Below are positions 51,467 to 64,000 of a DNA stretch of 64,000 bases, piece after piece. Position numbers and translations under genes: made by a program. Source of the stretch: Cuscuta epithymum (taxonomy: Eukaryota; Streptophyta; Magnoliopsida; Solanales; Convolvulaceae); contig CAMAPF010001045.1 in NCBI GenBank assembly GCA_945859915.1, positions 1,674,001 to 1,738,000 of the forward strand, read 5' to 3'. Numbering within the stretch: the first letter of the stretch is position 1; each line of letters starts with the position of its first letter. Under the pieces are notes generated by a model. That model saw only the letters and a list, made by a program, of their open reading frames with translations. It was not told the DNA's origin and did not search any database.

Positions 51467-54400
51467 CTACATGTGTCTGCCCCTTGTTGGACGACAGACA
51501 TGGTTTCTTTTGCGTGCATGTTCTTCGTTATGGTGCTGTGTGCGACATGCATACCCATACCAGCAGTCTTCCCTCTGTGAGTCTTCTGCTGTCATACTCT
51601 GAAAGTGCACATATTTGTAGTAGTCAACAAATAATCCAAGGCATGGTAACTTGTTGCCAGAAATGGGAACTCTACATGCCATAGGTGAAAACACCATGTT
51701 TCCAAGCCAATATATGCAATACAAGGAAAAGAAAGAAAATAAAGATAGAAAAGATAAGCTATCATAAAAAGGGTAAAATAAAAAGAGATGAGTATACATA
51801 AAAATGATAACATAATATTTATATATAAGGAAAAAAGAATTAAAAAGAAAAAAGAAAAAAAGAAGATGAGGGGAAGGATAATGAAGCAAGTTCTTGTGTT
51901 TGGAAATAGTAGAAGTAAAACTTCTAATCTATTCAGGTTTGTCAAATGTAAAAATTGTGAAACTCCACTCGCATGCCATTGAGACAGTAAATTTTTGTGC
52001 CTGTTTGGTGAGTGTACAATATGGCTCAAACTGCTGAATGGACTGAGTTCCCTATAAAAAGGTATCTCATGGAGTTTCTTTTCAGCTGTTTAGTGTCGGT
52101 ATTTGAATAACTCCTCTGCACTTCGAAGATTTGTGAAGAATAAGAAATCTGTGTTTTTTTACATTCAAACTCCAAAATGATGGATATGTATGCCGCTGCT
52201 TTCACTTTGTGGTTTTTAGAAGCTACTTTATTGACTAATAAGATTTTTTACCAACGATGTCAGCAACTTAAAGCAATTTCTAGTCAAAGTCACCCTACTA
52301 AACAAGTTCTTAGTTTCTATTCTTATCCTGACGCGCTCATGTAGTGATGTGATAAGAAAGGGTGTATTTTACTTGTCTGTTAGCTACATAAAAGTCTCTA
52401 CTGATCCGTGATAATTTACAATAACAAAATGAGGTTGGGTTGTTAACAAACCCATTTTATATGTAAAAGATATGAAATTGCCCATTTTATCTATCCATAA
52501 TTTTCTTGAGATGTAGTTATGATCTGCCACATCTTTATATGTGTATATATAAATGCTCCAAACCAGCCATCGGGCTCTTTACAAAACCTACCACCTCTAT
52601 TAAATTGCAAAATTTCCCTTAAGGGTTGCTATGCTAGGGGTGTGTTAAGGGGGTCTGTGTAGTTAAAAGGGGTATTCTGTATTTTCAATGAGGTGTTGGT
52701 TATGCAGGTATGCTAAGATGCCCAATGGCGGGTTCTGGAGCATGTTTTTCTCTCATATATATGTATGTATGTATGCATGGATGCATGTTTGCATGCATGC
52801 ATGCATGTATGTATATGTGTGTGTGAGAGAGGGGGGGGGGGGGGGATAGAGAATTGCTGGGATAAGCATCAAGAAGTAAAGAAGTCAAGAAGAATATTAA
52901 AACACTTACATGCTTTAGTAGAGTGACCCTAAACCAGTACAACAGAAATGCAACTATCTTCTCATAGCACTCACTACAGTTCAAAAAGCAACCAGCAAAA
53001 TATGATATTTATTTTAATACAGATAGGTTATTCAACCTGGTCATATGCAGAGAAACTAAACCGGATGTAACCAGTTAATGCACATTACAATGTTTTGGGG
53101 TTTAGTAAGCTGACCTACAACAACATGTGCGAGAGGTTATGGTCTCGGCATGGTTCAGCGTCATTCTTGTTCGGTCTGAAGAAAAAAACAATAAAAGAAT
53201 ACTAACAATATCAACACATCATTTTAAATTTCAAAGCAGGTCTATAGGGACTTAGGGAGTAAACTGAGTACAAAGATCTCTGAGTAACAATCTTTCAATA
53301 AAAGATTACCCTAATAGAGATATGGGCCTGAGACCATCGACACAAAAGTATGTGCATATTACATAACCTTTTACTTTTCATTCACCCCTAAATATTCAGG
53401 AGTGTTGTGTGTTTGGTTGAGGGTAATTAGGGGGGACCGGATGAGGAGCTATGGGCTCCTCCAAACTTCTCACATCTCACTCCCTCAGTTTTAAGCATTT
53501 CATATGTGTTTTATTTTTCTTAGTTTCGTTTCATCTTTTTTATTTAATCAGAATTGCTCAACGTCATTGTTATACTTACAAATGATTTCAAGCAAACACA
53601 TAGTCAATAAAGCAAGTAATTATATGCAGATGTAAAGAAAGGTGAATGTGGCATTAAAGTGATTCAGTGGATGTAGGAAGAGAGAAAAAGCATAGCCAAA
53701 ATACAAATAAACATATAAGATGAAAGTTAGTCATTTTTTTAAATCATCAGAAACTTATTATTCACATCTTTCTTTATACAGGTACTAAGAGCATCAGACC
53801 AAAAAAAATACTCCCAGACCTATAGTAAGGTTCCCATCCGAAATGGGCACACGATAAAGAAAATAAATTTGTGGCTCAGATTTATTTAAAATAGATAGAA
53901 AAAAGCATAAAACATGCAATTATTTCCTCAAATGGAATGCGACACTTATATTGGGACATCCAAATAAAGAAAGTGGGGATTTTCTTGTGAGATGGAGGGA
54001 ATATCAAATAACTTTTTTACATTTTGAGCAATAATATACTCCTTCCATCTCACTAAACTTTGACACCGAGGGTCTATGAAAGTTTGACTGATCATAACGT
54101 TTAATCATCTCTAACAATATTTAATTAGTGTTAATATATACTATCCTCCGTTCTATAATTCTTTGACTTTCACGTTTGCCAATGCACAACTTTGACTGTA
54201 ATTATATTTAATTATGTATTAGTAAACATTATAAAAAGTTGATATTTTGGAAATTCACATTGATAAGAGTTCAATAACATTTTATACGTAATAATTTGAT
54301 TATGTATATTAGTAGAAAATCATGGTCAAAGTAAGATCTGTAAATAGTGTAAAAATCACAATGTTGCAAGAATTATAGAACGGAGGAAGTATGTAGTAAA

Positions 54401-57400
54401 ACTTACATGCTTATAACTACGCTAAAAATTCTATTGACATGAAAAAAAGAAAAGTGAACTTGAATATGATAAAAATTTGATACTCAACTAGAGAACAAAA
54501 ATGAACTGTCTTGACCCCATGAATAGTATACTGGTAAAGTTAGTGGAACATGAGTATTACCTATCTGCTTATTATCAAATTTCACAATCCAGTCAGAGAC
54601 CACATCTTGCAATGATTTACCCATTTTCGCAATACATCTTTCAGTGATCTGTTATGGACGACATGCACAATGAAAAATTTCAAGAGTGTGCCACCACACA
54701 AGAGTTGTAACTTGTACGAACACATCAACTAATTAGATTATTGAAAAATAAAGTCCTTGCCTGTTGTTCATGCAGATTATTCTCATGCGTGATAGATGGC
54801 ATTTGAGTGATTGTACGATCTTTTATCTGCAATATGATAAGCAAACAAATGAATAAATACAAAAAAAAACTTAATACAAAAAGAAAAACCGAGATTTGAA
54901 GCCAAAGAAAAGAGCATGCAGAAGAAAGTTGAAGAATTTGGTGGAAGTGTTATTACAGGTTTGAACGATTCAGGACTGCAAACAGGCTGCAAGTCACTTC
55001 CATTAACTCCCTGAGCATGCCAATAAGCAGCACAGAATGCTCGATTACATCCTACACCTGAAAATAGATGACAGTTCCAAATATTCACACAAGCCTGAAC
55101 TCATGGAGTAATTATCATATCTTTACAAGAAAAAGATTAGGGAGATGACAAAAAAAACGATAGAGCCATGTTATAGAAATTACTGTTCCTAAACACATTA
55201 CTAGATCCAAACCCAAGACTGCTTAATGTCTTCATCAATTAATACTGACATTAGAGGTGCTTTTGGTTCCTAAACTCAAAACGACTGCCTTAAATGGATG
55301 AAACAAAATACAATAAAATGTAAAATAAAAAAATGTGTTCAGCACTTCAGCTTAATTATAAACTACCTCTGTCCCAAAATACTTAGCCAAATCTTAAAAC
55401 TTGGATCATGGTTTCGATTAGTATAATATTATGAAAGTTATAAATTTTATACTTTTACGAAAGTACTTTTAACAAAGAACATTTTCATGTCATTTTTATA
55501 TTATATATAATTTCCAATAAATATATATAGTTGGTCAAAGTTTGAATATGGCTAAGTATTTTGGGATGGAAATAGTATAAAACAAGTCAAATAAGAGCTC
55601 ACCGTTTTGGGTTGAAATAGCGTAAATATATTCAACACATTTTTATGGTAGAAAGTACAAAAGGTAGCTCTATGAAACTTTTAAGGATTTAATATATCAA
55701 TGTACAACATTTGAATTTCAATTTTTGGATACTAAGCAGTTCAGATGGCATGTCCGTAAATAACATAAGCTTTTATTCAAGTCAAGCAGAGAAATATTTT
55801 TTATGCACTTCACAAGTACAAGAAAGAATGAAAACCACAATCTATAGTTACATAAAGGAAAACTGTGCGTCTATTGCATCTGATCCATCTATGCTTTTCA
55901 TCAATGTAAATGGAATAAAAACGAGTAAAGTGTCAGTTTAGTCCTCGAAGTTGCAAAAAAGGCGTCAAATAAGCCCTTATATAGAAGATTCTGTCCGGAC
56001 GTGCCATTTGAGGTGGCTCCCCGTGGAATTTTGTGATAAAATTTTTTGAGCATCTTATTCATTAAGTCTAATTTACTCATACCAAATTTCAACTAAAAAT
56101 TCAATCGGGAAGACATTTAAATGAATTCTTGAAGATAATAGCGCTTTTAACGGCACAGTTATCTTCAAGAATTCATTTGAATGTCTTCCCGATTGAATTT
56201 TTATCTGAAATTTGGTATGAGTAAACTAGACTTAATGAATAAGATGCTCAAAAAATTTCATCAAAAAATTCCACCGGGAGCCACCTCAAACGGCACGTCC
56301 GGACAGAATTTTCTATATAAGGACTTATTTGACCCCTTTTTTGCAACTTCGAGGACCAAACTGACCCTTATCCCGAATAAAAACAGATGATGAATGAAAG
56401 TTGGAAATTTCTAGTTCTCAAAAGTCAACAAGAATGTCAAATCATCATAATATCACATTGATGATATGGAAAAAATAATGTAAATAACTAAAAACTTTGG
56501 CAGAAAGAATGTAGCAAGCAGTATGAGTTCACAATGGAATTACAGTTTTGCGGTACACCAGCATTCAATCTCAAAGGCATCATCCCTCCACATGCTTGGC
56601 ATTGTAAATGAACTGTGCTTCGGTTACATTGGAACCCCCGGATTTCAGTGCCTAAGAGTTATAACCAAACAACCAAATGTTTAAAAAAAATCGACGTTTG
56701 GTGCCTCAACTATGTGGATTCAAATAGCTATATCTCCATACAACCATAAAGGTGAACTAAAACGCAATTTTCCGTACAAATTAACTATGGAAGAGGCACG
56801 TGAAAGCAATTCTTTTAAGGAGGTGCACCCCTCAATGGCAAAAAAAATCTGATTAAAAAAATCAAGAATAGAATGCTTTCAAGCATATACATGATCTGGG
56901 ATCAAAACTATATAAGCAAACACACACAATAATACAAAGTAAAATGCGAATGAATTCACAGGTTTGAACAACATGGTGCAACATAAAGAACGGGTTTGGG
57001 TTTACTATACAGAATTCGGTTGCAAATGAATCACAAAACAAAATGACCCACACACCATGAAATGATCCGTTTAAGTTAATTAAGTGGATGTTTTAAGCAT
57101 AAAGCCATTTAATTATAGCTTCAACTAACTAATTTAGATAATAAGTAACAAAATCAACCCTTCTAAATAAATAAATAATAATAAATCAGAGTTTTGATCT
57201 CAAATAATCCACAAGTATCTTCATCTCTTGCTCTTTATTGTTGATTCCCCTCCTGTTTGGTTAAAAAACATAGGGGAGGTGAGCTTAATTTTCTTTGTTA
57301 CTCCTATTCCTTTAATGTTTTCCTTACTTCCAAGTCGGAGAACTCCCCTCCATCCCCTTCACGCTCTCCCATTCATCCCCTCAAACCAAAAGCACCTCTA

Positions 57401-60400
57401 ATGTCCATTTATACACCTTCAATCAATATGGCAATTTCTTTTAACTATCCCAACTTCATTTTAGATATTCAACCAACACTCCACTCTCCAAACTGGAGTG
57501 ATTGCCTCTCAACCACATAGTACAAAACATGCCCAAAGAAACAAAGTATGTTCTCCCTTAACTTATCTTTAGTATTCACCACACGTCTATTCATCTACAC
57601 CCGCCTTAGTGCAGATTTCCTCATCATGAACTTTACATTTTCTAGTGTTACCACACATCCTTCTTACCAAGATGCATCTCCACTGTATGCATCTTCTTCA
57701 TTATCTCTTTCATAAAAGCCAATGGTTTGATACTTTGATCCATATAATGATATTGTTCTGATCTTCTGATGGCAGTTCTATACTCCTACAGATTTTTCTC
57801 CCCAGTCTTAGAAGTAAATTATGGTCATACAATATTGCTTTCATAGTTTCACCCATCTCTACTTTAACCAACTTGCATTACTCCATTGTGTCACATACTT
57901 GCATCAGTCACATCTTAACCAATACTTCCCTTTTTGTCTAATAACAACCCCTATGTGATAAATACAAACCCTAAAACTATTCATGCATACACCTTATCTT
58001 CCCTATTTGAATTCAATTTAAGCCTTCAAGTGTTATTATAGTAGAGCGGGAAATTGCACGAATGTTCATTGTGTACTTTTGCAAATTTTATAATACGTGA
58101 CATCCAAAACTCCGAATTGACTGCATGTAATCATGTGATTATATGATGCTTGTCAGTTTTAACAACTATATGCACTAACTTATTTCATAAAATTCCGTCG
58201 TCTGATCTTATTTTGGACTCATAGTAACGAAAAAGGAATACCAAATTATTACAGTAGTCCATGCTGAGATACGACTGCCACATAGGAAAAATATGAATAC
58301 AACAGTGTTATGGAACTACTGGTTTCATGCCCAACTTCTTGGAGCATTGTTTGGTGAATGACAACCATTCATTACATTTTTCTTAATAACAGCCAACCAG
58401 TCCTGAGTTTATGAAATCTCTTGTTAAGTCAATCTTCATGGTGTTCTAACATAAACTGGGCTTAGTAAGATAACGGAGCAGCAAGAATCAGATAATAACT
58501 AATGTTTTACTGACTCGCTTAAAAGTTTGTGGATTCACTTCAACAAGAATGTATGCTTCTTACATAGTTGCTGGACATGTGTGTGTCCTATGGGTTTATA
58601 TGTGTTGTATTATCTGTAAAACATTCATTGCCCTTTTAGTTAAATGGGTATTGTGTCATGTATTGTATCACATTATCACCTGTAACACAATCAGGTGATC
58701 ATTTAACAAATTCTGTGTGTCATGTCATGTAACAGGTTTCTTATACAGTTCAGATATAAGTTTAAGGGTCATGGCACAGAACAAACGCAAGACACACACA
58801 AAAACTACACCATTAACTGCCATTATTCTTTAAATGTGCAATGTGATGTAATATGATGATTAAGGGAGAATTCAATTACCACATTGAAGGGTCATGTAAC
58901 AGGTTTCTTACACAGTTCAGATATAAGTTTAAGGGTCATGGCACAGAACAAATGCAAGACATACACAAAATCTACACCATTAACTGCCATTATTCTTTAA
59001 ATGTGCAACGTGATGTAATGTGATGATTAAGGGAGAATCCAATTACCACATTGAAGGCATGGAAGCCCCAATATACTGGCATCATCTGATGGAGAGTGTG
59101 CCCTCTTCTTTTTGGATTTTTTCCCACTGTTAAGAACCTGCTACTTGAGGTCAGGTTAGTAACTGATGATGAAAGAATTACGTTAATTACAAATGTTTCA
59201 TTCTTGAATATGCCAATTACTTTTGTTGCCAGTGTACTATTTATTACTCCCTCCATCCCATAAAATAGTTCCCACTAGGGTTTGGATCTGAGTTTAAGAA
59301 AGAGGGAATAGAGTGGGAATGTATGGTTGCGGTTGAGTAAGAAAAAGGTAAATGAATGGTAGCCACACAAAACTTTCCAAAAAGGGAAATGAGAACTATT
59401 TTGGGACGGCCCAAAAAGGAAACCGGGAATTATTTTGCGGGACGGAGGGAGTATTATTTATTTAGATGACTAAACCATATGTATAACTTTAGACCTTTAG
59501 TACATATTTATTTAATGATGAATAAGTATCACTCCATACTCCATAGGAGTAAAATGAGAAGTAGGAATTGCATTCTGATTTAAATGACAAGGAATATTCA
59601 AGACACAGACAATAGTCAGTACTTACAAGTGGTGAATTTATGGAGGCATAAGACTCTATAAGTTTGATATCCTCATCAGGACGCTTCAGAGAGGGATCAG
59701 CTTGCAGTATATTCTGAAAGAAGTATGGCATCCACTTTTCTTCAAAGGGAAATGAAAGAACAAGAAAGTCTAAAGGAAGCAAAATTGTGTGGTAAGTATG
59801 AACAGATCAAAACATATAGCACTCCCTAGACTATTACCATTACAAACAAAAAACAATAATATATCCAGAACTTTGACTTGAACATGCAACATATGGCAAA
59901 CCACTAAAAAGATCTAACATGAATAAATGACCATCAAATGCACATTAGTGAATGGGTGAAAGAAAAATTACCTCCTCCATATTATGCAAGAAGGCGTTTT
60001 TTCCTACAAACTGAATAACGGCTCTACATTCAGGACATTTAACACTTGAACATTTCTCTTGGGATCTCCTTAGCCACTCTGAAAAGCATCCATTGCTGAA
60101 GGGTAGACGTAAAGAATAAAAGATATAAGAAATAAACTCATTCAAGCTTGGAAGGAATTATAGTGAATAAACAGATTGAAGTAGATACCAAAAATTATGA
60201 AGACAAGGTGCAACAGTGACAACATCATGCCATATGTTTAAACAAATGCTGCATTTTGCATGTTCTACATCAACAGAGACCTATGCAAACCAGCCAGAAT
60301 TTTAAACTCAACATTGATTGTATGAGGAAAGAAGAAGAAAGGGTGCAGGCAGGTTTCTGCTGTGTCCATAATCCATATCACTAATGATATTTACCTTTAG

Positions 60401-63400
60401 ATGTTTGCAAGGTTCCTCTGCAGGCATTACCTCAAATCTGTACTTTAAAGAGCCTAATGACAGCAAAAAGATAGGAAAGCTGGAAAGATGAACCATCTAC
60501 AGAATTTATATAAACTTAACTAAATTAAACAGATAAATGCCCCAAAAAGTTCATCCTTAACTGCATTCATGCCCTCACAGTCTTTGGTATGGTCTACTAA
60601 ATAAAATCTCTTTGCTTGGGTTATTTTCAGAAAACATATGATCACTGACCTTCCCGTTCTCCAAACTAAAAACTTAACACAAAAACGAGTAGGTGTGTAC
60701 AATCACAAAAGTATTTGCACTTAGCAGGTAAGCATAGAAGCAGCTGACGTGAGCCTCACACTCAAAATTCAAACAGGAACGCTAACACACCCTAAAAAGA
60801 GTAAATGCACTCCTATAAGGAGGCCATAAAAGCAGGCTAAGTTGGCACCCAAATGCAACTTTAAAGATGATACAGCTTTTATCTTTTTGTATTAAAATAA
60901 CAATTTATGATAATGTAATTTATTAAAATAATAATGTAGTTATAATATCAATAGTAACACATACTTAGATTCCAATAAAAAGCAGGGGAAAACATATAGA
61001 TTTGTTCATGTCTGGACAAGGGGAAATCCTGATCCAAACAAACACATATCTTCACGAAGATAAATATGTTACAGGGTGGTTCAGAGATGGAATGAAGAAG
61101 ATTGAAAAGTATGTGATTGGAATAATATGCCACCTTCCCGTCCTAGGAAATGAAGTATCTGCGGTTCCACCGAGAGTACAAGAAGAATCATTGCTCCAAA
61201 AGATTGATGATTCTATTATTGAATGGACCACCTCTATTTATAATAGGCGCAACAGCGCAACAGTCTTGGTGGCCCAGTATTAGATTAACCATATGTCCAT
61301 AAACATACTGCAATACTTCTATTAGGAATACTAACTAAAATAGAATACCTATACCAGTAGGAAACAATTACAACAACCTTCTTCCGTCCATATCAAAGTT
61401 ATTTTCAAAGAACAAAGACTGTAAAGTTGCCTCTGTTCCAAACTCAATAATGCCACAAGGACAAGGTTGTACATTGTCAAAGGTAATAGGTTGACAGGAA
61501 TCACCTGAGGCGCTTATAATACCCTTAGCAAAAGAAGATTCACTTACCTATTAGTTACTACAAGGGAAAGGTTAAAATGAAAAATATATTACATGGGTGG
61601 GGGTCACCTCTTCCTCCCCCCTACTATTATAAAAGAAAATTGCCAACGAGACAAAGAGACTAGCAATTTAGCCAAATAAGGCCAGGGGCAGATTGATTTC
61701 TAAATAAGTGGTAACCAGCTATAGCAAAACGTTAAAGAGGGAGAAAGTCCCATGGAACTCTTCTTCACACATCCATGTGGAGCCTTTTCCCATTTAAATG
61801 CTCACTGTATTTTCAAAGAGTTCAAGAGCCTATTTGACTCTTTCCCATAACAGAATAATAATAATAATAATAATAATGATGACACACTACGAGTGTACTA
61901 AAAATTCCTTGCAAAACAACATGTTGAAGAAATGCCACACAAGATATGAGTTCAGTCCTAACTATCACAATAAGGTAACAAGGAATTTAGACTTCAAGCT
62001 ATTTGGTGCCAAAACATAATGGAGTATCAGCACTTCCACTTAAGATGCGACAGGGAAAACGTGGGAGGCACAAATTGACTAGAGTAGATGATATACAAGA
62101 GGCTGAGTTGCCAAATTACACTTACAATCCAGTAAGTGCTATTGTGCAACAGACTCATTGGCATACACCAAGATATAAAATATGTCCATCTGCCAACTGG
62201 TTATAAAAGTTGAGAGTTCATTAAAATTACTTTGATAATTCATTACCCTTGGTAGAAAGGCTCAATGCAATTTCACTGCCACACTTGATCATCGCAGTTT
62301 GTTCATCCAGAACAACCGTCTCATCAACAAGGATGACGTTTGAACTACAAAACAAGAAATGCCATATATATAGAGCTATTATTTCTTTACAAAGTATAGT
62401 TCATATACTTGCATCTACAAAAGAACATATTGAACATGTTACCTCTCTTGTATTAGATAGTTGAAGAGAGAGTGTAGAGTTTTAAAATTTTAATTTGAAA
62501 GTACTAGTTTTAGTTTCTTTCAGAATCTAACTTCACGAGAAAGAAAACAACCATATATTGCATGCTTCTATTTACACTTCAAGTTTGTCATTGTATTCCT
62601 GACAGTGGAATAACAAAGAATTCTGAGAAAATAATTTTCAGGCTATTCCAACAATGTTCAACAATTGCCAAACACATGATATTCTTGATATTCATGAAAA
62701 AGGCACCGACAATTATCAGTTAGACCTTACATGTCAGAAAAAGCTGAATATCTCTTCATTCCCTCCACCAATATCATGTAAGATCATGAATAAGACCAAA
62801 GGACTCAAAATCCGGGAGAAACAGTACCTGATATTTTGTATTTTTGCAGAAACCATATCCCCACCTCTTGTGATTTTGCACCATGCGGGTTTCTCCCAAG
62901 TGGATACCTCTGAGCATATAACAGTCTCATTCAACTTCAGCTCAATCTCGGAACTACTTGAGCCCACCGGTACTGTAGTGAAACATTAGACAGGACATTA
63001 GGATTTAGGGGCAGAGGCACTTCTTTTTGTTTAGTATATATGAGCACACAGGTAAACAACAAGAGTTGTATTTTGTCTTAACTACCAGTGACTTGTTTGA
63101 TACGACCAAAAACATGTAAAAGAAACAACAAGCTTATGGATCACACTTGTACAGTTCTGAGTCTTCATTTTAAAAAAATGTAAATATGTGTGTAAAAATG
63201 CAATAAAAAGCCCTTTCCACTTCCTGTAGGTCCAAACGGTTCTGATTAAACCCTTCTGTACTCCAATTTCATACATATGCCCACCCACAAAATAACATCA
63301 TGTCCGAATTGCAGTCTATGGAACTTTTGTGTTTTCACGGAATAATTATATGAATTTAAAAATAAAAAAATTATACGGAGTATATACACTAGAAGATAAA

Positions 63401-63999
63401 GGGAAAAACTCCTCATAAATTGGAAAGGATTGGTTTTGAAAAGTTCTGGAGGAGAGGTTTTCCTTGTGCCAGTGTATCTTGATATAATGTTTGAGATTTA
63501 TACAATGTTTCTACCCTTTAGCCATTTTCTGAAACTTTTGTTAATCAAGAAATACAGTAAGACCTTCAAAGCCTTCTCTTCCAACAACTTCACCCAAACA
63601 TTGTTCTCCAATTTCTCAACTGTAGTGCGTATGTATCAGATTATTATAATTAAACTGCTTAAAAATCAAAACTCTTTCACCGTCATTTGTGCTGAAACTT
63701 AATGTAGAACAAAAAAGATTATAACTTTTCATGAAACCCAGTGGGTAGTACACAGAAAAATAATAAGGCGACTTGACTCGACCGCAAGAAACTTGGAAAG
63801 TCCTGTTTTTACTTTCCCTTCGCTAATGACCAGGGACTAAGCGTTCAAGAAAACCAAACTCGAGAAAGCGCAAATAAGGTAACCAATCTTATGCCCCGTT
63901 TTGCTTCTTGATAGATATACAAAGGAAGAAAGATCACTTACCGAGTCTGGCCCAGATGACGTCGTCGCTGGAAGAGCCCGAGCTTTGCCCAAATTCCAT
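51467..63999 (-). CDS. CHFR: CHFR-type E3 ubiquitin ligase: FHA-RING-PBZ
   Basis: Fifteen exons, minus-strand order: 63999-63942, 62972-62828, 62344-62247, 60453-60395, 60280-60189, 60095-59972, 59713-59627, 59137-59047, 56651-56544, 55057-54957, 54826-54761, 54648-54561, 53175-53115, 52973-52910, 51598-51467; 457 aa in phase. Residues about 15-112 are a phosphopeptide-binding FHA domain. A C3HC4 RING follows (C130, C133, C146, H148, C151, C154, C171, C174). A basic KKSKKKR (227-233) may be a nuclear signal. A cysteine-rich block (CNRAFCAAYWHAQGV at 291-305) is shared with CHFR. The C-terminus DCWYGYACRTQHHNEEHA...H447 is a PBZ-type poly(ADP-ribose)-binding zinc finger. In animals CHFR is a mitotic checkpoint ligase; the plant role is inferred. 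Only one base precedes the ATG, so the promoter is outside the window. Intron 11 uses GC-AG. Confidence 0.95.
52754..52846. repeat. Compound microsatellite (CHFR intron 14)
   Basis: (ATGT)n, (GCAT)n, (GT)n, (GA)n and a run of about 15 G in succession. Confidence 0.9.
54141..54389. mobile_element. Stowaway-like MITE (CHFR intron 12)
   Basis: CTATCCTCCGTTCTATAATT mirrored by AATTATAGAACGGAGGAAG, with TA at both sides. Confidence 0.75.
55363..55574. mobile_element. Stowaway-like MITE (CHFR intron 9)
   Basis: CTACCTCTGTCCCAAAATAC mirrored by GTATTTTGGGATGGAAATAG, then TA on the right. Confidence 0.7.
55923..56374. mobile_element. Mutator-like fold-back MITE, copy 3 (CHFR intron 9)
   Basis: An almost perfect palindrome of 452 bp centred near 56145. 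The 10-bp repeat GAATAAAAAC flanks it (55913-55922, 56375-56384). Both arms encode the same meaningless peptide in opposite orientation. The core matches the copies at 31526 and 39573. Confidence 0.9.
58724..59057. repeat. 167-bp tandem duplication spanning a CHFR splice donor
   Basis: Units 58724-58890 and 58891-59057 differ at about eight positions. On the minus strand the second unit starts with the last 11 bases of exon 8 and the true donor (CCTTCAATGTG|GTAATTG). The first unit carries an intact copy of the same junction inside intron 8. Confidence 0.95.
59247..59451. mobile_element. Stowaway MITE (CHFR intron 7)
   Basis: TIRs CTCCCTCCATCCCATAAAAT / ATTTTGCGGGACGGAGGGAG with TA on both sides. 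Confidence 0.85.
60950..61376 (-). mobile_element. Possible solo LTR or LTR fragment (CHFR intron 3)
   Basis: On the minus strand the stretch starts TGTTGTAATTGTTTCC, has TATAAATAGAGG near 61235-61246 and continues into a leader-like region. That resembles a Copia-type LTR. No partner, target duplication or clear right border was found. Confidence 0.35.
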
Positions 64000-64000
64000 G

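Noticed and set aside
51592..52029. 145-codon minus-strand frame next to the last CHFR exon
   Set aside because: It is intron 14 sequence rich in Phe and Leu codons from a T-rich strand; the conserved exon 15 is in another frame.
55901..56390. Two similar peptides on opposite strands (FGMSKLDLMNKMLKK)
   Set aside because: They come from the two arms of the fold-back MITE and are mirror copies, not paralogous genes.
61002..61283. 93-codon plus-strand frame in CHFR intron 3
   Set aside because: No family recognised; it lies in an LTR-like stretch antisense to the gene.

Overview
This window is nuclear DNA from a flowering plant, most likely a eudicot. It is AT-rich and has genes with many introns and GT-AG splice sites. 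The spacers are crowded with MITEs, SINEs and retrotransposon remnants, and every recognisable protein is a plant ortholog. I cannot fix the family or genus from sequence alone. There is no bacterial or viral region, no CRISPR array, no rRNA gene and no free-standing tRNA gene.

Six protein-coding loci are supported. (1) 228-587 (+): the last coding exon of a NOA1/RIF1-type circularly permuted GTPase. (2) 7277-12510 (+): a nine-exon WAC-DDT-WHIM chromatin-remodelling subunit of 758 aa. (3) 23458-18468 (-): an eight-exon organelle-targeted zinc alcohol dehydrogenase of 443 aa. (4) 28745-30259 (+): an intronless family-1 UDP-glycosyltransferase of 504 aa. (5) 40181-46441 (+): a nine-exon TOM1-like VHS-GAT protein (TOL1 type) of 407 aa. 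(6) 63999-51467 (-): a fifteen-exon CHFR-type FHA-RING-PBZ ubiquitin ligase of 457 aa. Exons were joined by reading splice sites and checking phase. Every joined model is divisible by three and ends at an in-frame stop. The genes look functionally unrelated, as is usual in plants, so I infer no cluster or pathway.

The spacers and introns hold a readable transposon record. There are five PIF/Harbinger-like MITEs with TTA/TAA target duplications and a variable CAGAC-type core. Three Mutator-like fold-back MITEs occur, two with 10-bp target duplications. hAT-type elements with 8-bp duplications include three very GC-rich copies at 47.3-51.1 kb. About nine Stowaway elements are present. One tRNA-derived SINE has intact A and B boxes. 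A small non-autonomous LTR element is also present. At 25.3-25.95 kb there is a three-level nest: a Stowaway inside a hAT element inside a SINE.

The most interesting gene-level observations are three. A 167-bp tandem duplication in the CHFR homolog copies a splice donor. An in-frame 90-bp duplication in the DDT gene adds 30 residues. The glycosyltransferase carries an unusual Pro/Gly/His/Arg-rich insertion. I saw no strong sign of a wholly new biological system.
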